This document shows, piece by piece, positions 17,854 to 26,561 of a DNA stretch of 64,000 bases. The notes beneath the pieces were generated by a model, which had not been told where the DNA came from, did not search any database, and saw only the letters and a program-made list of their open reading frames with translations. Origin of the DNA: Myroides sp. NP-2. GTDB taxonomy: Bacteria > Bacteroidota > Bacteroidia > Flavobacteriales > Flavobacteriaceae. Each line of letters starts with the position of its first letter. The first letter of the stretch is position 1. The stretch covers positions 33,252-97,251 of the forward strand of contig NZ_JACHTD010000013.1 in the NCBI RefSeq assembly GCF_014145665.1, given 5' to 3'. Made by a program: the position numbers and the translations under genes.

Positions 17854-18831
17854 TTAAAAAGCAGACGCTTTTAGCATTAAACCTGTTTTTTCGTCTAATC
17901 CGAATAATAGATTCATATTTTGAACGGCTTGTCCAGAAGCTCCTTTCAATAAATTGTCGATGGCGCTGGTAATCAACACATCATTTTGGTGTTTTTCAAT
18001 CGAAATCAAGCATTTATTGGTGTTTATTACTTGTTTCAGGTGAATTCCTTCCGCACTAAAATGAGTAAAAGGATGAGACGCATAGTAATTTGCATACAGC
18101 ATTTGCAGCTCGCTTAACTCCAAAGAAGAGCTGAGCACCACACGTGCAAAAATTCCTCTTGTAAAATCCCCTCGTTCTGGAATAAACTTAATTGAAGGTA
18201 TTCCCTTGTGTTGCAGCTGTGTTAAACTAGCACCTATTTCTGCCAAATGTTGATGGGTGAAAGCTTTATAGACTGAGGTATTATTGGCTCTCCAACTAAA
18301 ATGAGAGGTAGAGGCTAAGCCTTGACCTGCACCTGTTGAACCCGTAACGGCCTGTATGTAAATAGAATCAGACAACATTTGTTGTTGCGCCAGAGGGAGC
18401 AAAGCCAATTGAATTGCCGTTGCAAAACAACCTGGATTAGCGACATATTGTGCTACTTTTAGCTGGGTTCGATTTAACTCAGGCAAGCCATATACAAAGG
18501 GGTTCTCCTGCGACTTTAGCCTAAAATCCTGACTTAGGTCGATAATTTTCACCTCTTTGCCAAAGGGGTGTTTTTGCAAAAATGCCATAGCATCCCCATG
18601 TCCTACACACAGAAAAACGACGTCAACAGTTGCTGATAGTTCATTGGTAAACAGCAGATCCGTATCGCCAAACAAGTCAGTATGTACGCTGTGAATGGGT
18701 TGATTGGCATGGCTATTCGAATGCACAAAAGCTAGTTCTACAAAGGGATGCAACAGCAATAAACGCAAAAGCTCACCGCCTGTATAGCCTGCACCACCTA
18801 CAATGCCAACTGTAATTTTGTCTTTACTCAT
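17854..18831 (-). CDS. argC: N-acyl-gamma-glutamyl-phosphate reductase
   Basis: 325 residues of the semialdehyde dehydrogenase family. The N-terminal Rossmann motif is GIVGGAGYTGGELLRLL, and the catalytic cysteine is in the ANPGCFATA signature near residue 134. It reduces N-acylglutamyl phosphate with NADPH. The start overlaps the argG stop by 8 bp, the tightest coupling in the operon. Confidence 0.95.
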   Translation of the reverse strand: MSKDKITVGIVGGAGYTGGELLRLLLLHPFVELAFVHSNSHANQPIHSVHTDLFGDTDLLFTNELSATVDVVFLCVGHGDAMAFLQKHPFGKEVKIIDLSQDFRLKSQENPFVYGLPELNRTQLKVAQYVANPGCFATAIQLALLPLAQQQMLSDSIYIQAVTGSTGAGQGLASTSHFSWRANNTSVYKAFTHQHLAEIGASLTQLQHKGIPSIKFIPERGDFTRGIFARVVLSSSLELSELQMLYANYYASHPFTHFSAEGIHLKQVINTNKCLISIEKHQNDVLITSAIDNLLKGASGQAVQNMNLLFGLDEKTGLMLKASAF

Positions 18832-20029
18832 CGTCTTGTGTATTTACTTTGTGCCAAATCATCACTTGATTACCAAATATTTTTGAAAATCCCTTTACAT
18901 CTTCCCCTGTCCAAGAATTATTCATCTCGCCGTAGCTACCGAAGTCATTAGACATTAAATCGTGTTTTGATTCAATTCCTTGAACGACAAAACGATGAGG
19001 ATAAAGTGCAACCCAGACTTTACCGCTAACGGTTTTTTGCGTACTCAACAAAAAAGCTTCCATGTCGCGCATAATGGGATCGTGGAACTGTCCTTCGTGT
19101 AAGAAGTTGCCATAACTTGAACTTAGTTGTTCTTTCCAACTCAACTGCCACTTGGTTAAGGTATGTTTTTCAAGGGTGTGATGCGCCTTGACTAAGATTA
19201 GAGGAGCGGCAGCTTCAAAACCTACTCTGCCCTTAATTCCGATAATGGTATCCCCCACGTGAATATCACGTCCTATGCCAAAGGGCTGGGCTAAGGCTTG
19301 TAGTTGTTGGATCACTTCAGTAGGATTCATGGTAACACCATTCAGTGCTACTGGCTCTCCGTGATCAAACACAATCTCAACAACCTCCTCGGTTGTCTTG
19401 GTCACTGGAGTTGGCCAGGCTTCTTCTGGTAAATATAGGTTAGAAGTTAACGTTTCCTTTCCACCTACTGAAGTTCCCCACAACCCTTGGTTAATAGAAT
19501 ATTTTGCTTTTTCTGCATTTATTGTTACGCCCTGTTTCTCTAAGTAGGCGATCTCTTCCTCTCGGCTTAGTTTTAAATCTCGAATCGGAGTAACAATCGT
19601 CACATCGGGCAATAAAATATTGAAAATCATATCAAATCGAACCTGATCATTTCCTGCACCTGTACTTCCGTGAGCAATCGCATTGGCCTTCATTTGTTTG
19701 GCATACTGTGCAATTGCAGTCGCTTGACATACGCGTTCTGCACTAACAGACAGTGGATATGCTGCATTTTTCAATACATTGCCAAAAATCAAGTACTTGA
19801 CACAGTTGTTGTAATACGCTTGCGTCTGGTCAATTGTCGTATGAGAGGCAACTCCTAACGCATAAGCTTTGGCTTCGATTGTCTGTAATTCTTCGGGGGA
19901 AAAACCACCTGTATTGACGAGGACTGAGTGTACCTCGTACCCTAATTCTTCTTTTAAATAAAGGACACAGAAACTAGTATCAAGGCCACCGCTAAAAGCT
20001 AAAACTATTTTTTTGTTCATCTTGTTCAT
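18824..20029 (-). CDS. argG: Argininosuccinate synthase
   Basis: 401 residues. The PP-loop nucleotide motif LAFSGGLDTS lies at residues 10-19. The conserved STGAGNDQVRFD and YSINQGLWG segments are present. It joins citrulline and aspartate with ATP. Start options are MNKMNKK or, three codons later, MNKK. It is the second structural gene of the arginine operon, 8 bp after the GNAT gene. Confidence 0.95.
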   Translation of the reverse strand: MNKMNKKIVLAFSGGLDTSFCVLYLKEELGYEVHSVLVNTGGFSPEELQTIEAKAYALGVASHTTIDQTQAYYNNCVKYLIFGNVLKNAAYPLSVSAERVCQATAIAQYAKQMKANAIAHGSTGAGNDQVRFDMIFNILLPDVTIVTPIRDLKLSREEEIAYLEKQGVTINAEKAKYSINQGLWGTSVGGKETLTSNLYLPEEAWPTPVTKTTEEVVEIVFDHGEPVALNGVTMNPTEVIQQLQALAQPFGIGRDIHVGDTIIGIKGRVGFEAAAPLILVKAHHTLEKHTLTKWQLSWKEQLSSSYGNFLHEGQFHDPIMRDMEAFLLSTQKTVSGKVWVALYPHRFVVQGIESKHDLMSNDFGSYGEMNNSWTGEDVKGFSKIFGNQVMIWHKVNTQDDE

Positions 20030-20037
20030 TGTTACAT

Positions 20038-20718
20038 TTAAAATAGGTGTGTTTTTTTCACCGTTTGTTTAATCTTCATCTGCAATCTTTTCAGTAGCGA
20101 ATACTTCTTTTGCATTTCCTTTAATCGTTCTTTTGCTTTTGTCTTTTGATCGATTTTTGATCGCAATTCTCTTTCTTTTTCGACAGGATCCCACAACATG
20201 GAAGTACAGAGGCAGTTTTTTCGTTCTTTGCTTTGTAGAATTGAAAAGTTGATACAACTTTCACATCCTTTCCAAAACGACTCATCCTGTGTAAGTTCGG
20301 AGTAGGGAACAGGTTCATAGCCTAGATCAGAATTAATTTTCATTACGGCGAGACCTGTGGTTAATCCAAAAATTTTTGCCTGTGGATACGTGGATCGGGA
20401 CAGTTCAAAAATGCGTTTTTTAATCGCTTTGGCTAAGCCTTCCTTTCGAAATACGGGGTTGACTATCAAACCAGAATTGGCAACGTAATCGCCATGACTC
20501 CAGGTCTCGATATAACAAAATCCTGCCCAAGTTCCATCTTGATGTAAAGCAATCACAGCTTTGCCTTCGAGCATTTTGTTCGCCACATATTCGGGTTGCC
20601 TTCTAGCAATTCCCGTACCGCGAGCTTGAGCAGAAAGAGCCATTTCCTCGCAAATTTGTGCAGCATAACCAACGTGTGTTTCATTCGCTGGTATAACGAT
20701 AAACTGATTTGAATTCAT
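20038..20718 (-). CDS. GNAT acyltransferase at the head of the arginine operon (candidate N-acylglutamate synthase)
   Basis: 226 residues. A GNAT fold occupies about residues 6-155, with the acyl-CoA loop VNPVFRKEGLAKAI. A C-terminal extension contains Cys residues (WKGCESC, CLCTSMLW) and a strongly basic helical tail (about 175-226). It is the first structural gene of the operon. No classical argA or argJ is present in the window, so it is the natural candidate for the first step, acylation of glutamate with acetyl- or succinyl-CoA. The Cys-rich tail could bind a metal or serve feedback control. The function is inferred from position and fold. Confidence 0.75.
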   Translation of the reverse strand: MNSNQFIVIPANETHVGYAAQICEEMALSAQARGTGIARRQPEYVANKMLEGKAVIALHQDGTWAGFCYIETWSHGDYVANSGLIVNPVFRKEGLAKAIKKRIFELSRSTYPQAKIFGLTTGLAVMKINSDLGYEPVPYSELTQDESFWKGCESCINFSILQSKERKNCLCTSMLWDPVEKERELRSKIDQKTKAKERLKEMQKKYSLLKRLQMKIKQTVKKTHLF

Positions 20719-20875
20719 CTCAAAAACAGACAGTTAGAATTCAACAAAGCCAATAGAAAAAACCGCCAAACGCATGAATTCTCCCTTTCAATCTCGTTGA
20801 AATACATTAAAAATTGGATAGATTTATTGAGTTGGGAGACCGTGAGGCGCCCAAAGATAAAGGATGCTTAAAAAA

Positions 20876-20983
20876 TTAAGCCCGTGACCGCGATGACCGC
20901 GAAGTAGATAACAAGAAAATCCCAGCAGTAGCAGGAGCTATGCTGTGTGCCAAAAACGTAATATGTTGTACTGTTTTTTTCAT
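20876..20983 (-). CDS. Arginine-rich leader peptide (candidate attenuator)
   Basis: A 35-codon open frame, ATG at 20983 to TAA at 20876-20878. It starts MKKTVQ and ends LSTSRSSRSRA, with three CGG arginine codons in six positions. CGG is a GC-rich codon in a low-GC genome, so it is likely to be slow. The frame starts about 23 nt after the predicted transcription start and lies upstream of the whole arginine operon. It is followed by GCTTAA/TTAAGC and further inverted repeats (TTTCAA/TTGAAA, TCTCCC/GGGAGA). This is the arrangement of an amino-acid leader-peptide attenuator. I cannot identify one clear U-tract terminator, so the mechanism is inferred. Confidence 0.6.
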   Translation of the reverse strand: MKKTVQHITFLAHSIAPATAGIFLLSTSRSSRSRA

Positions 20984-21011
20984 TTCTCGTCTATACCCTG
21001 ATGGGTTGGTA

Positions 21012-21043
21012 CAAAGTTTTCTAATAATAATTTTAATATGCAA
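21012..21043 (-). promoter_or_regulatory. Arginine operon promoter (-33 TTG and -7 element)
   Basis: On the minus strand TTG (21041-21043) is followed after 21 nt by AAACTTTG (21012-21019), one mismatch from TAnnTTTG. Spacing fits the Bacteroidota promoter. Transcription would begin near 21006, just before the leader peptide. A second exact -7 match, TATCTTTG, at 20852-20859 (minus) lies after the leader and might be an internal promoter or a chance match. Confidence 0.5.
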
Positions 21044-21163
21044 GCATTTTTAAAAAAAATAATATTTAATTTTCAAAACACTCATTGTCAATACATTATT
21101 TCATTATAGCGCAATATAAAACACTAAAAAATAAATGATAGATCCTGTTGAACAAAAACCAAG

Positions 21164-21196
21164 CCAAAAAAAAAGACTACTTCGAGAGTAGCCTTT
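21164..21196 (-). terminator. Terminator of the YD-repeat-like lipoprotein gene
   Basis: On the minus strand the stem AGGCTACT / AGTAGTCT (one G-U pair) is followed by eight T residues. Confidence 0.85.
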
Positions 21197-21221
21197 CTTT
21201 CCATGCTGAGTTAGCATTGAT

Positions 21222-22133
21222 TTATTTTTTGATTGTTATCGTCTTGTACGTATACACTTTACTATTTCCTATAAGCGCTTTATTATTCTTGTAATAACTT
21301 ATTGCTTTAGTTGGATAACCTTGTGAATTAAATTCGTATTCCGTAACCCACTCAACACCTTCATACTCCTTAAAGGTAACAACATTGTTTTTTCCAATTT
21401 TTGACAGGGTTAACGGGTAGGTAGATTCATAATTGTCATATAGCAAACTAATATTCATATTTGCATATGGATTCAATTTATCATCATAAGTGAAAAATTC
21501 TTGTTCTCCATTGTCAGCCGGATTAAAAGCATGGATTATATTTCCATTGCTGTCGTATTCGTAGTTTATCGTATGCTGGCTGTTATCCATACTAGTCGTA
21601 ATCGTGCTAATTTTGTTTTCTGCATTATAGCCGTAGGTTTTCAGTTCACCTTCGGTTACTTCAAAAGATTTCGTAAGCAATCCTTGGTTGTTATACTCAA
21701 AAGTTTCATCGTACCAGGACTCATTATTACTAATATCTACTACATGTAATCTTGTGATCAAATTAGCATCGTTGTATGTAATAGTAGATTTTGTTTTATT
21801 CAGGTATCCTCCATCAAAAGGAATCTCATCTAACTGATTGCTCTCAATTGCAGTCACTTGATTCTTTTGATTATAGGAAAACACATGTGTTGTCTGGCTA
21901 AAAAGTTCCGTTTTTATCAGCTCTCCACTCATGTAATGAGAAGAATACTCCGTTTCTTCCACGCGGTCCAATACAAATAGCGTTTCTTCATCAGGTTTCT
22001 CCTCTCCGGGTTTCTCCTCCCCTGGTTTTTCCTCTCCTGGTTTTTGCTTGCCCATTGAATTATCATCAGACGTACAATTGAAGGCAAGACAAGCAATAAA
22101 GCAAAGCCCTACCATTTTAAAAATCTTTTTCAT
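21222..22133 (-). CDS. Lipoprotein with KPGEE repeats and YD-repeat-like domain
   Basis: 303 residues. A lipoprotein signal ends at the Cys in AFNC (residue 20), followed by an acidic stretch. Residues 31-50 are four pentapeptide repeats (KPGEE three times, then KPDEE), a charged linker. The remainder consists of repeated strands such as YNQKNQVTAIES, YNAENKISTITT and YDSNGNIIHAF, a spacing like that of YD/RHS repeats and of related flavobacterial lipoproteins. It is likely a surface or periplasmic protein. No partner genes adjoin it. A TAnnTTTG element lies 22 bp upstream, and a terminator follows. Confidence 0.7.
   Translation of the reverse strand: MKKIFKMVGLCFIACLAFNCTSDDNSMGKQKPGEEKPGEEKPGEEKPDEETLFVLDRVEETEYSSHYMSGELIKTELFSQTTHVFSYNQKNQVTAIESNQLDEIPFDGGYLNKTKSTITYNDANLITRLHVVDISNNESWYDETFEYNNQGLLTKSFEVTEGELKTYGYNAENKISTITTSMDNSQHTINYEYDSNGNIIHAFNPADNGEQEFFTYDDKLNPYANMNISLLYDNYESTYPLTLSKIGKNNVVTFKEYEGVEWVTEYEFNSQGYPTKAISYYKNNKALIGNSKVYTYKTITIKK
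21984..22043 (-). repeat. Four tandem 15-bp units coding KPGEE
   Basis: Codons 31-50 of the lipoprotein are four imperfect copies of a 15-bp unit. The repeats keep the reading frame. Such repeats can change copy number by slippage and alter the length of the linker after the lipid anchor. Confidence 0.85.
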
Positions 22134-22155
22134 GCTGTTTTAATTAAATTTAGCA

Positions 22156-22163
22156 CAAAAATA
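22156..22163 (-). promoter_or_regulatory. TAnnTTTG -7 element upstream of the lipoprotein gene
   Basis: TATTTTTG on the minus strand, 22 bp upstream of the ATG at 22133. Confidence 0.5.
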
Positions 22164-22361
22164 ACTTCTTTTTCCAATCGAAATTATCCCCATATAATTT
22201 TTATCGCAAATGATAAAAACACTCTTTATATCCAAAAAAAATCGATTAGTATCTGATTACAATTGCAACAAAAGTATTAAACAGTTCCTTTCGATATAAA
22301 TTTGCTATCTTCTATTTTTACTATAAACCAGTTTTTTTACAATTTAATTCATTGATACGAG

Positions 22362-22396
22362 AAAAAAAAGGATGTCTTTCGACATCCTTTTTTTTT
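22362..22396. terminator. Terminator after apt
   Basis: The 10-bp stem AAAGGATGTC / GACATCCTTT with a TTTC loop is flanked by A and T runs. It ends the minus-strand GT9-apt transcript and could work in both directions. Confidence 0.88.
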
Positions 22397-22422
22397 ATAT
22401 TCACTGAGAAATTAATTTTCAA

Positions 22423-22935
22423 TTAGTATTGCAATAAGCTTTTTACATCATAGGGTTTTAATTTATCACGCCCGTGTAAAAACGACAGTTCCATTAAGAA
22501 ATTTACTTGTACAATTTCTCCACCTAGTCGTTCTACCAATCGGCATACAGCTTCAGCAGTACCTCCTGTAGCTAAAACGTCATCGTGAATCAACACTTTT
22601 TCTCCAGGTTTAATGGCATCGGCGTGAATTTCCAAGATGTCGGTACCGTACTCTAACTGATATTCTTGGGCAAGGGTATCAAACGGCAATTTACCCGGTT
22701 TACGAACGGGTACAAATCCGGCATGTAGTTCTTTAGCTAACAAGGTGGCAAAGAAAAACCCTCGGCTTTCCATACCGACAACGCGATCTATTTTTTTATT
22801 GCCGACCAATGCTAAAAGCTGTTTCGTAGCAGCTTCCATTGCTGATGCATCATTTAAAAGTGGCGTAATATCTTTAAAACCAATTCCTTCTTTTGGGAAA
22901 TCTTGAATATCTCTAATATAATGCTCTATCTTCAT
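22423..22935 (-). CDS. apt: Adenine phosphoribosyltransferase
   Basis: A 170-residue type I phosphoribosyltransferase for adenine salvage (adenine + PRPP to AMP). The PRPP-binding motif is VLIHDDVLATGGTA near residues 115-128. GMESRGFFFA, which contacts the purine, lies near residue 54. The N-terminal IRDIQDFPKEGI-type hood is typical. It lies 36 bp after a GT9 glycosyltransferase gene and is probably in one transcript with it. Confidence 0.95.
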   Translation of the reverse strand: MKIEHYIRDIQDFPKEGIGFKDITPLLNDASAMEAATKQLLALVGNKKIDRVVGMESRGFFFATLLAKELHAGFVPVRKPGKLPFDTLAQEYQLEYGTDILEIHADAIKPGEKVLIHDDVLATGGTAEAVCRLVERLGGEIVQVNFLMELSFLHGRDKLKPYDVKSLLQY

Positions 22936-22971
22936 AATTTACTGTATTCGCGCTTTGTACGACTTGATTAC

Positions 22972-24015
22972 TTATTTACTTTGTGCTACGGACATTACCT
23001 TGCTACACACCTGAATAGGGTCGATGGTACGCATTGCATTTTCATACCCTTCCACCACTTTATTGCCGTACACTGAGGTGGGCAACAACGGGTATTTTTG
23101 GCGATCTGCTGTAAGGCAATACGACATGGGCTGATTGAATGGTGCAAAACCCGCATAGGGATGTGTAGCGCCCCACAAAGTTACGACTTTTACCCCTAAC
23201 ATAGCCGCAATGTGTGCATTTCCAGAATCCATAGACAACATTACATCTAAGTGTTGAATCAGGTTCATCTCCACCTCTAACTTGACTTTACCTGCCATTA
23301 CAATGACATTGTAATTATCGCGTTTCAATTGATTTAACAAGGCAATTTCTTTCTCTCCCCCACCAAAGAGAAAAATAACGCAATTCTCTTGTTCAGCTAG
23401 TTCATCCACTACTTTTTGCATTAAATCTAGCGGATAAACCTTGCTGTCATACTGTGCAAAAGGAGCAATCCCAATCCAAGTTTTGCCTTCTTCTTGGCAG
23501 AACTCTTTTAGCTCTGGAGCTAATTTGGGAACAACGGGAAAAGTAGGAGTATGCATTTCAACAGTAAATCCAAGTTTACCCAAGGTTTGAACGTGATTTT
23601 CAACCATCGTTTGTACAGGTTGAAACACTTTATTTTCAGCGCGAGTCAACGCTTTTTTGGCTGCTCTACCTTTGTCTAATGCCGCAGTCTGTATGCCGGA
23701 AAACTTGCATAGGGTACGCACAATTTGCGCGCGTAATACATTGTGAAAATCCGCAAAATAATCGGGTTTCATTTTTTTTATATCTCGATACAAGCGAATC
23801 AAACCCAAAAGTCCTTTGTGCTTTTTCTTGACATCTACAGAGAAGAAATCTACGCGCTGAATACCCTTGAAAAAAGGTTTAAAAAAAGGACGGGAAACAA
23901 CAGTAACCCGAAGGTTAGGATGTTGCTCAACTAGAGCGCGAATCACTGGAACAGTCATGGCAACATCGCCCATAGCTGATAATCTAAAAATAACAATATG
24001 TTCTACCCCTTTCAC
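22972..24015 (-). CDS. Glycosyltransferase family 9 (heptosyltransferase-like)
   Basis: 347 residues with the GT-B fold of GT9. The N-terminal motif is IVIFRLSAMGDVAMTVPV, and the C-terminal donor-site region is LSMDSGNAHIAAMLGVKVVTLWGATHP. GT9 enzymes transfer heptose or related sugars to the inner LPS core. Here it neighbours a DUF4254 gene, a pairing I associate with LPS genes in flavobacteria. A hairpin (AAAGCGTG / CACGCTTT, 24042-24064) lies 27 bp upstream of the start and may be a second terminator or a 5' leader structure. Confidence 0.85.
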   Translation of the reverse strand: MKGVEHIVIFRLSAMGDVAMTVPVIRALVEQHPNLRVTVVSRPFFKPFFKGIQRVDFFSVDVKKKHKGLLGLIRLYRDIKKMKPDYFADFHNVLRAQIVRTLCKFSGIQTAALDKGRAAKKALTRAENKVFQPVQTMVENHVQTLGKLGFTVEMHTPTFPVVPKLAPELKEFCQEEGKTWIGIAPFAQYDSKVYPLDLMQKVVDELAEQENCVIFLFGGGEKEIALLNQLKRDNYNVIVMAGKVKLEVEMNLIQHLDVMLSMDSGNAHIAAMLGVKVVTLWGATHPYAGFAPFNQPMSYCLTADRQKYPLLPTSVYGNKVVEGYENAMRTIDPIQVCSKVMSVAQSK

Positions 24016-24166
24016 TAAACTATGATTTTATTTGGAACAAGAAAAGCGTGATTATCCACGCTTTAACAAACAAAAGTAATTTTTTTTACTGATACAAAAA
24101 AAAGATATTTTACCCTGGGTTCTTTTCTTCATTTTCACCCTACAAGCACAGCCGAAGTAGAAACAT

Positions 24167-24199
24167 AAAAAAAGGGAGTACACTTATACTCCCTTTTTT
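24167..24199 (-). terminator. Terminator after the DUF4254 gene
   Basis: The stem GGGAGTA / TACTCCC, with flanking A and T runs, lies three bases past the stop codon of the DUF4254 gene. Confidence 0.85.
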
Positions 24200-24201
24200 G
24201 G

Positions 24202-24807
24202 TTATTTTTTATTTTGATACAATACCGGATTTAATTCCTCGTCGTTGTACATTTTCATTTGTTTGTACACTTTCATGTATTTATCTCCGTTGGCGATATC
24301 GTTGAGTAGATCGTCGATTGCCGTAGACAAATCTTGTTTTTGCTCTAATAAAACGTCTAATTTCTCTTGACATTTTGCACGGTGCTCTGGCGTAGCTTCT
24401 GGTCTAGTTGCCTCTTCGCGCATGTGGTAAATCTTCAAAGCCAAAATAGAGAAACGATCGATCGCCCAAGCTGGACTTTCAGAGTTGATTTTAGCTCCTT
24501 CTTTTACTTTTACCCCTTGGTATTTGTTCAAGAAATAGCTGTCAATGTATTCAACCATATCCGTTCTTTCTTGGTTTGATGCATCAATTCTTCGCTTTAA
24601 CGCTAAAGCAGCAACCGGATCAATCTGTGGGTCGCGGATAATATCCTCAAAATGCCATTGAACCGTATCAATCCAATTTTTTAGATATAATAAATGTCTG
24701 ATATCATCTTTCGGATAAGGATTGCTAATAGGCTGATCTACATTATCGTATTTATGATAGTCGCGAATACTCTCTTCGAATATTGGAAATGCTAATGTTG
24801 AAAACAT
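24202..24807 (-). CDS. DUF4254 domain protein
   Basis: 201 residues, highly charged and almost fully alpha-helical, without a signal or membrane segment. The sequence IDTVQWHFEDIIRDPQI and RIDASNQERTDMVEYID match my memory of DUF4254, a Bacteroidota family found near GT9 glycosyltransferases. Molecular function unknown. A TAnnTTTG element (TATATTTG, 24825-24832, minus) lies 17 bp upstream, and a terminator follows directly, so the gene is likely monocistronic. Confidence 0.75.
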   Translation of the reverse strand: MFSTLAFPIFEESIRDYHKYDNVDQPISNPYPKDDIRHLLYLKNWIDTVQWHFEDIIRDPQIDPVAALALKRRIDASNQERTDMVEYIDSYFLNKYQGVKVKEGAKINSESPAWAIDRFSILALKIYHMREEATRPEATPEHRAKCQEKLDVLLEQKQDLSTAIDDLLNDIANGDKYMKVYKQMKMYNDEELNPVLYQNKK

Positions 24808-24866
24808 AGGAATAATTTTATTTACAAATATAGTTTTAATACTTTTATGGTACTAATTATACCGTT

Positions 24867-25520
24867 ATGAAAATTCACTATATTTCTGAGGAAAATAGCA
24901 TTCTAAATCATTTCTTAGCCCAGCTTCGCGATGTGAACATTCAACAAGACAGCATGCGTTTTAGAAAAAACATTGAACGCATTGGCGAAATAATGGCCTA
25001 TGAATTGAGCAAGACCTTACCTTATAAAGCACTTGATGTTCAAACCCCATTAGGCACTAAACACACCACCTGCATTGAGGATAACGTTGTGCTATGTTCT
25101 ATCCTACGCGCTGGATTAGCATTACATACAGGTTTTATGAACTTTTTTGATGATGCCGAAAATGGCTTTGTTTCCGCCTACCGCCGTCATGGAAAACATG
25201 GGGAAGCTAGCGAGATCTTAGTAGAATACCAAGCAGCTCCTTCATTTCAAGATAAGATTTTGATATTGATTGACCCCATGCTAGCTACAGGACAGTCTCT
25301 TGTTGCAGTAATTCATAAGTTAATGACTGAAGAAAAACCGAAAGAACTTCACCTTGCTGTTGTTATTGCTGCTCCAGAGGGAATCCAATACTTAGAGGAA
25401 AATCTTCCTGCTAATGTACACCTATGGGTTGCTACTTTAGATGAAAAATTAGACGATCACAATTATATTGTGCCAGGGCTAGGAGATGCTGGGGATCTTG
25501 CTTATGGTCAAAAATTATAA
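24867..25520 (+). CDS. upp: Uracil phosphoribosyltransferase
   Basis: 217 residues, a pyrimidine-salvage enzyme (uracil + PRPP to UMP). The PRPP loop is ILILIDPMLATGQSL near residues 130-144. The uracil-binding C-terminal segment is IVPGLGDAGDLAYG. CSILRAGLALHTGFM is the conserved central part. The 3' end overlaps the convergent membrane-protein gene by 6 bp. Confidence 0.93.
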   Translation: MKIHYISEENSILNHFLAQLRDVNIQQDSMRFRKNIERIGEIMAYELSKTLPYKALDVQTPLGTKHTTCIEDNVVLCSILRAGLALHTGFMNFFDDAENGFVSAYRRHGKHGEASEILVEYQAAPSFQDKILILIDPMLATGQSLVAVIHKLMTEEKPKELHLAVVIAAPEGIQYLEENLPANVHLWVATLDEKLDDHNYIVPGLGDAGDLAYGQKL

Positions 25521-26453
25521 AATGATCAATTGCATAAGATAGAAATACAAGCCAATACCGAAAATACTGTACACATTGGCTTCTTTTCTCCACTTTTGTG
25601 GGATACTTTCAATATAGTTGGCACCTAAAATTGCCAACGGGAAGAAGGTAAACACCAATAATCCGTTTGATTTATCTGCGGATATTACATAAATAGCAGC
25701 ACCTATAAGAAATGAAAGTATGATTTTCTTGTAGGTGTTTTGCATATTATACGGTCTACTCTTGATGGCCAACGCCTGAGAAACTGCATATAATAGACAA
25801 ACTGAAACAAAAACAGCTAAGGCAATATTTTGATACACATTGTCGAAATACATGAAATCAAAGCTAATTTGTACGCGATCCGTCCACCAACTAACAAAAT
25901 GCACCTCTTCAATAAGCAAATAAAGACTTAAAAGAATCGAAGCTCCAAAAAAAGCAATAAGGGGAATAATCCAATTTCGATAGTCCTTAGCGCCAAAAAA
26001 AGCAATCGCATAAAACAAGAGAATCAGATAGAGAATACTCCAAAAGTGAAATAAACTCGCAATACAGATCCAAAGTGAGGCATCTAAGATCTTTTCTTTT
26101 GATTGTTTGAGCGAGTGTAAAGACAAAATACGACGAAGCGCTAAGAGAATAAAATAACTCGCAATAATGACGCGTACATTCTCAAAGGAAGTGGGAAATA
26201 GAAATAAAAAACTAGTAAAAAGCAAGGGCACATAGCCTGTATCATCAACAAGTCGATTCCTAGATACAATGAATTGAGACAGATACATCATCAACAATAA
26301 CAGCAGTAAAACACAACTGCGCTTTACCATTTCAAAAGAGGTCCATTCAATAGTGGTATCTAAACCAATGAATAAACTGTATCCTGTTACGATTAAAAGC
26401 GTAAGCATGATATAGTTAATCGGTCTAGTTTTACTAAAAATACTTGCTAACAT
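25515..26453 (-). CDS. Polytopic membrane protein (DUF6427-like)
   Basis: 312 residues with about ten hydrophobic helices and no signal peptide. The beginning MLASIFSKTRPINY is characteristic of the flavobacterial family I recall as DUF6427, whose members lie next to upp. The sequence VRVIIASYFILLALRRILSL and the many aromatic residues fit a membrane channel or glycolipid enzyme, but no motif assigns a function. It converges with upp. Confidence 0.7.
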   Translation of the reverse strand: MLASIFSKTRPINYIMLTLLIVTGYSLFIGLDTTIEWTSFEMVKRSCVLLLLLLMMYLSQFIVSRNRLVDDTGYVPLLFTSFLFLFPTSFENVRVIIASYFILLALRRILSLHSLKQSKEKILDASLWICIASLFHFWSILYLILLFYAIAFFGAKDYRNWIIPLIAFFGASILLSLYLLIEEVHFVSWWTDRVQISFDFMYFDNVYQNIALAVFVSVCLLYAVSQALAIKSRPYNMQNTYKKIILSFLIGAAIYVISADKSNGLLVFTFFPLAILGANYIESIPQKWRKEANVYSIFGIGLYFYLMQLIIL

Positions 26454-26465
26454 GTATATATTTTA

Positions 26466-26473
26466 TATTTTTG
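26466..26473 (+). promoter_or_regulatory. TAnnTTTG -7 element
   Basis: TATTTTTG lies 88 bp upstream of the small membrane-protein gene at 26562, which implies a leader of about 80 nt if it is used. Confidence 0.35.
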
Positions 26474-26561
26474 TAGTACTATTTGTTTCTTTGGCTATTT
26501 TGTATTCGTATTAAATATTACAAAATTCAAATAATATTATCTAATTTAAAAATAAAGGAAA

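Larger units (their letters stand above)
20719..21221. other. Arginine leader region and terminator-containing intergenic stretch
   Basis: This 500-bp gap holds the untranslated leader of the arginine operon (20719-20875), the leader peptide, its promoter, and the terminator of the lipoprotein gene to the right. The AT-rich part at 21040-21160 shows nothing else I can support. Confidence 0.6.

Noticed and set aside
20826..20880. Riboswitch for the arginine operon
   Set aside because: No conserved aptamer recognised; the arginine-rich small frame explains the leader better.
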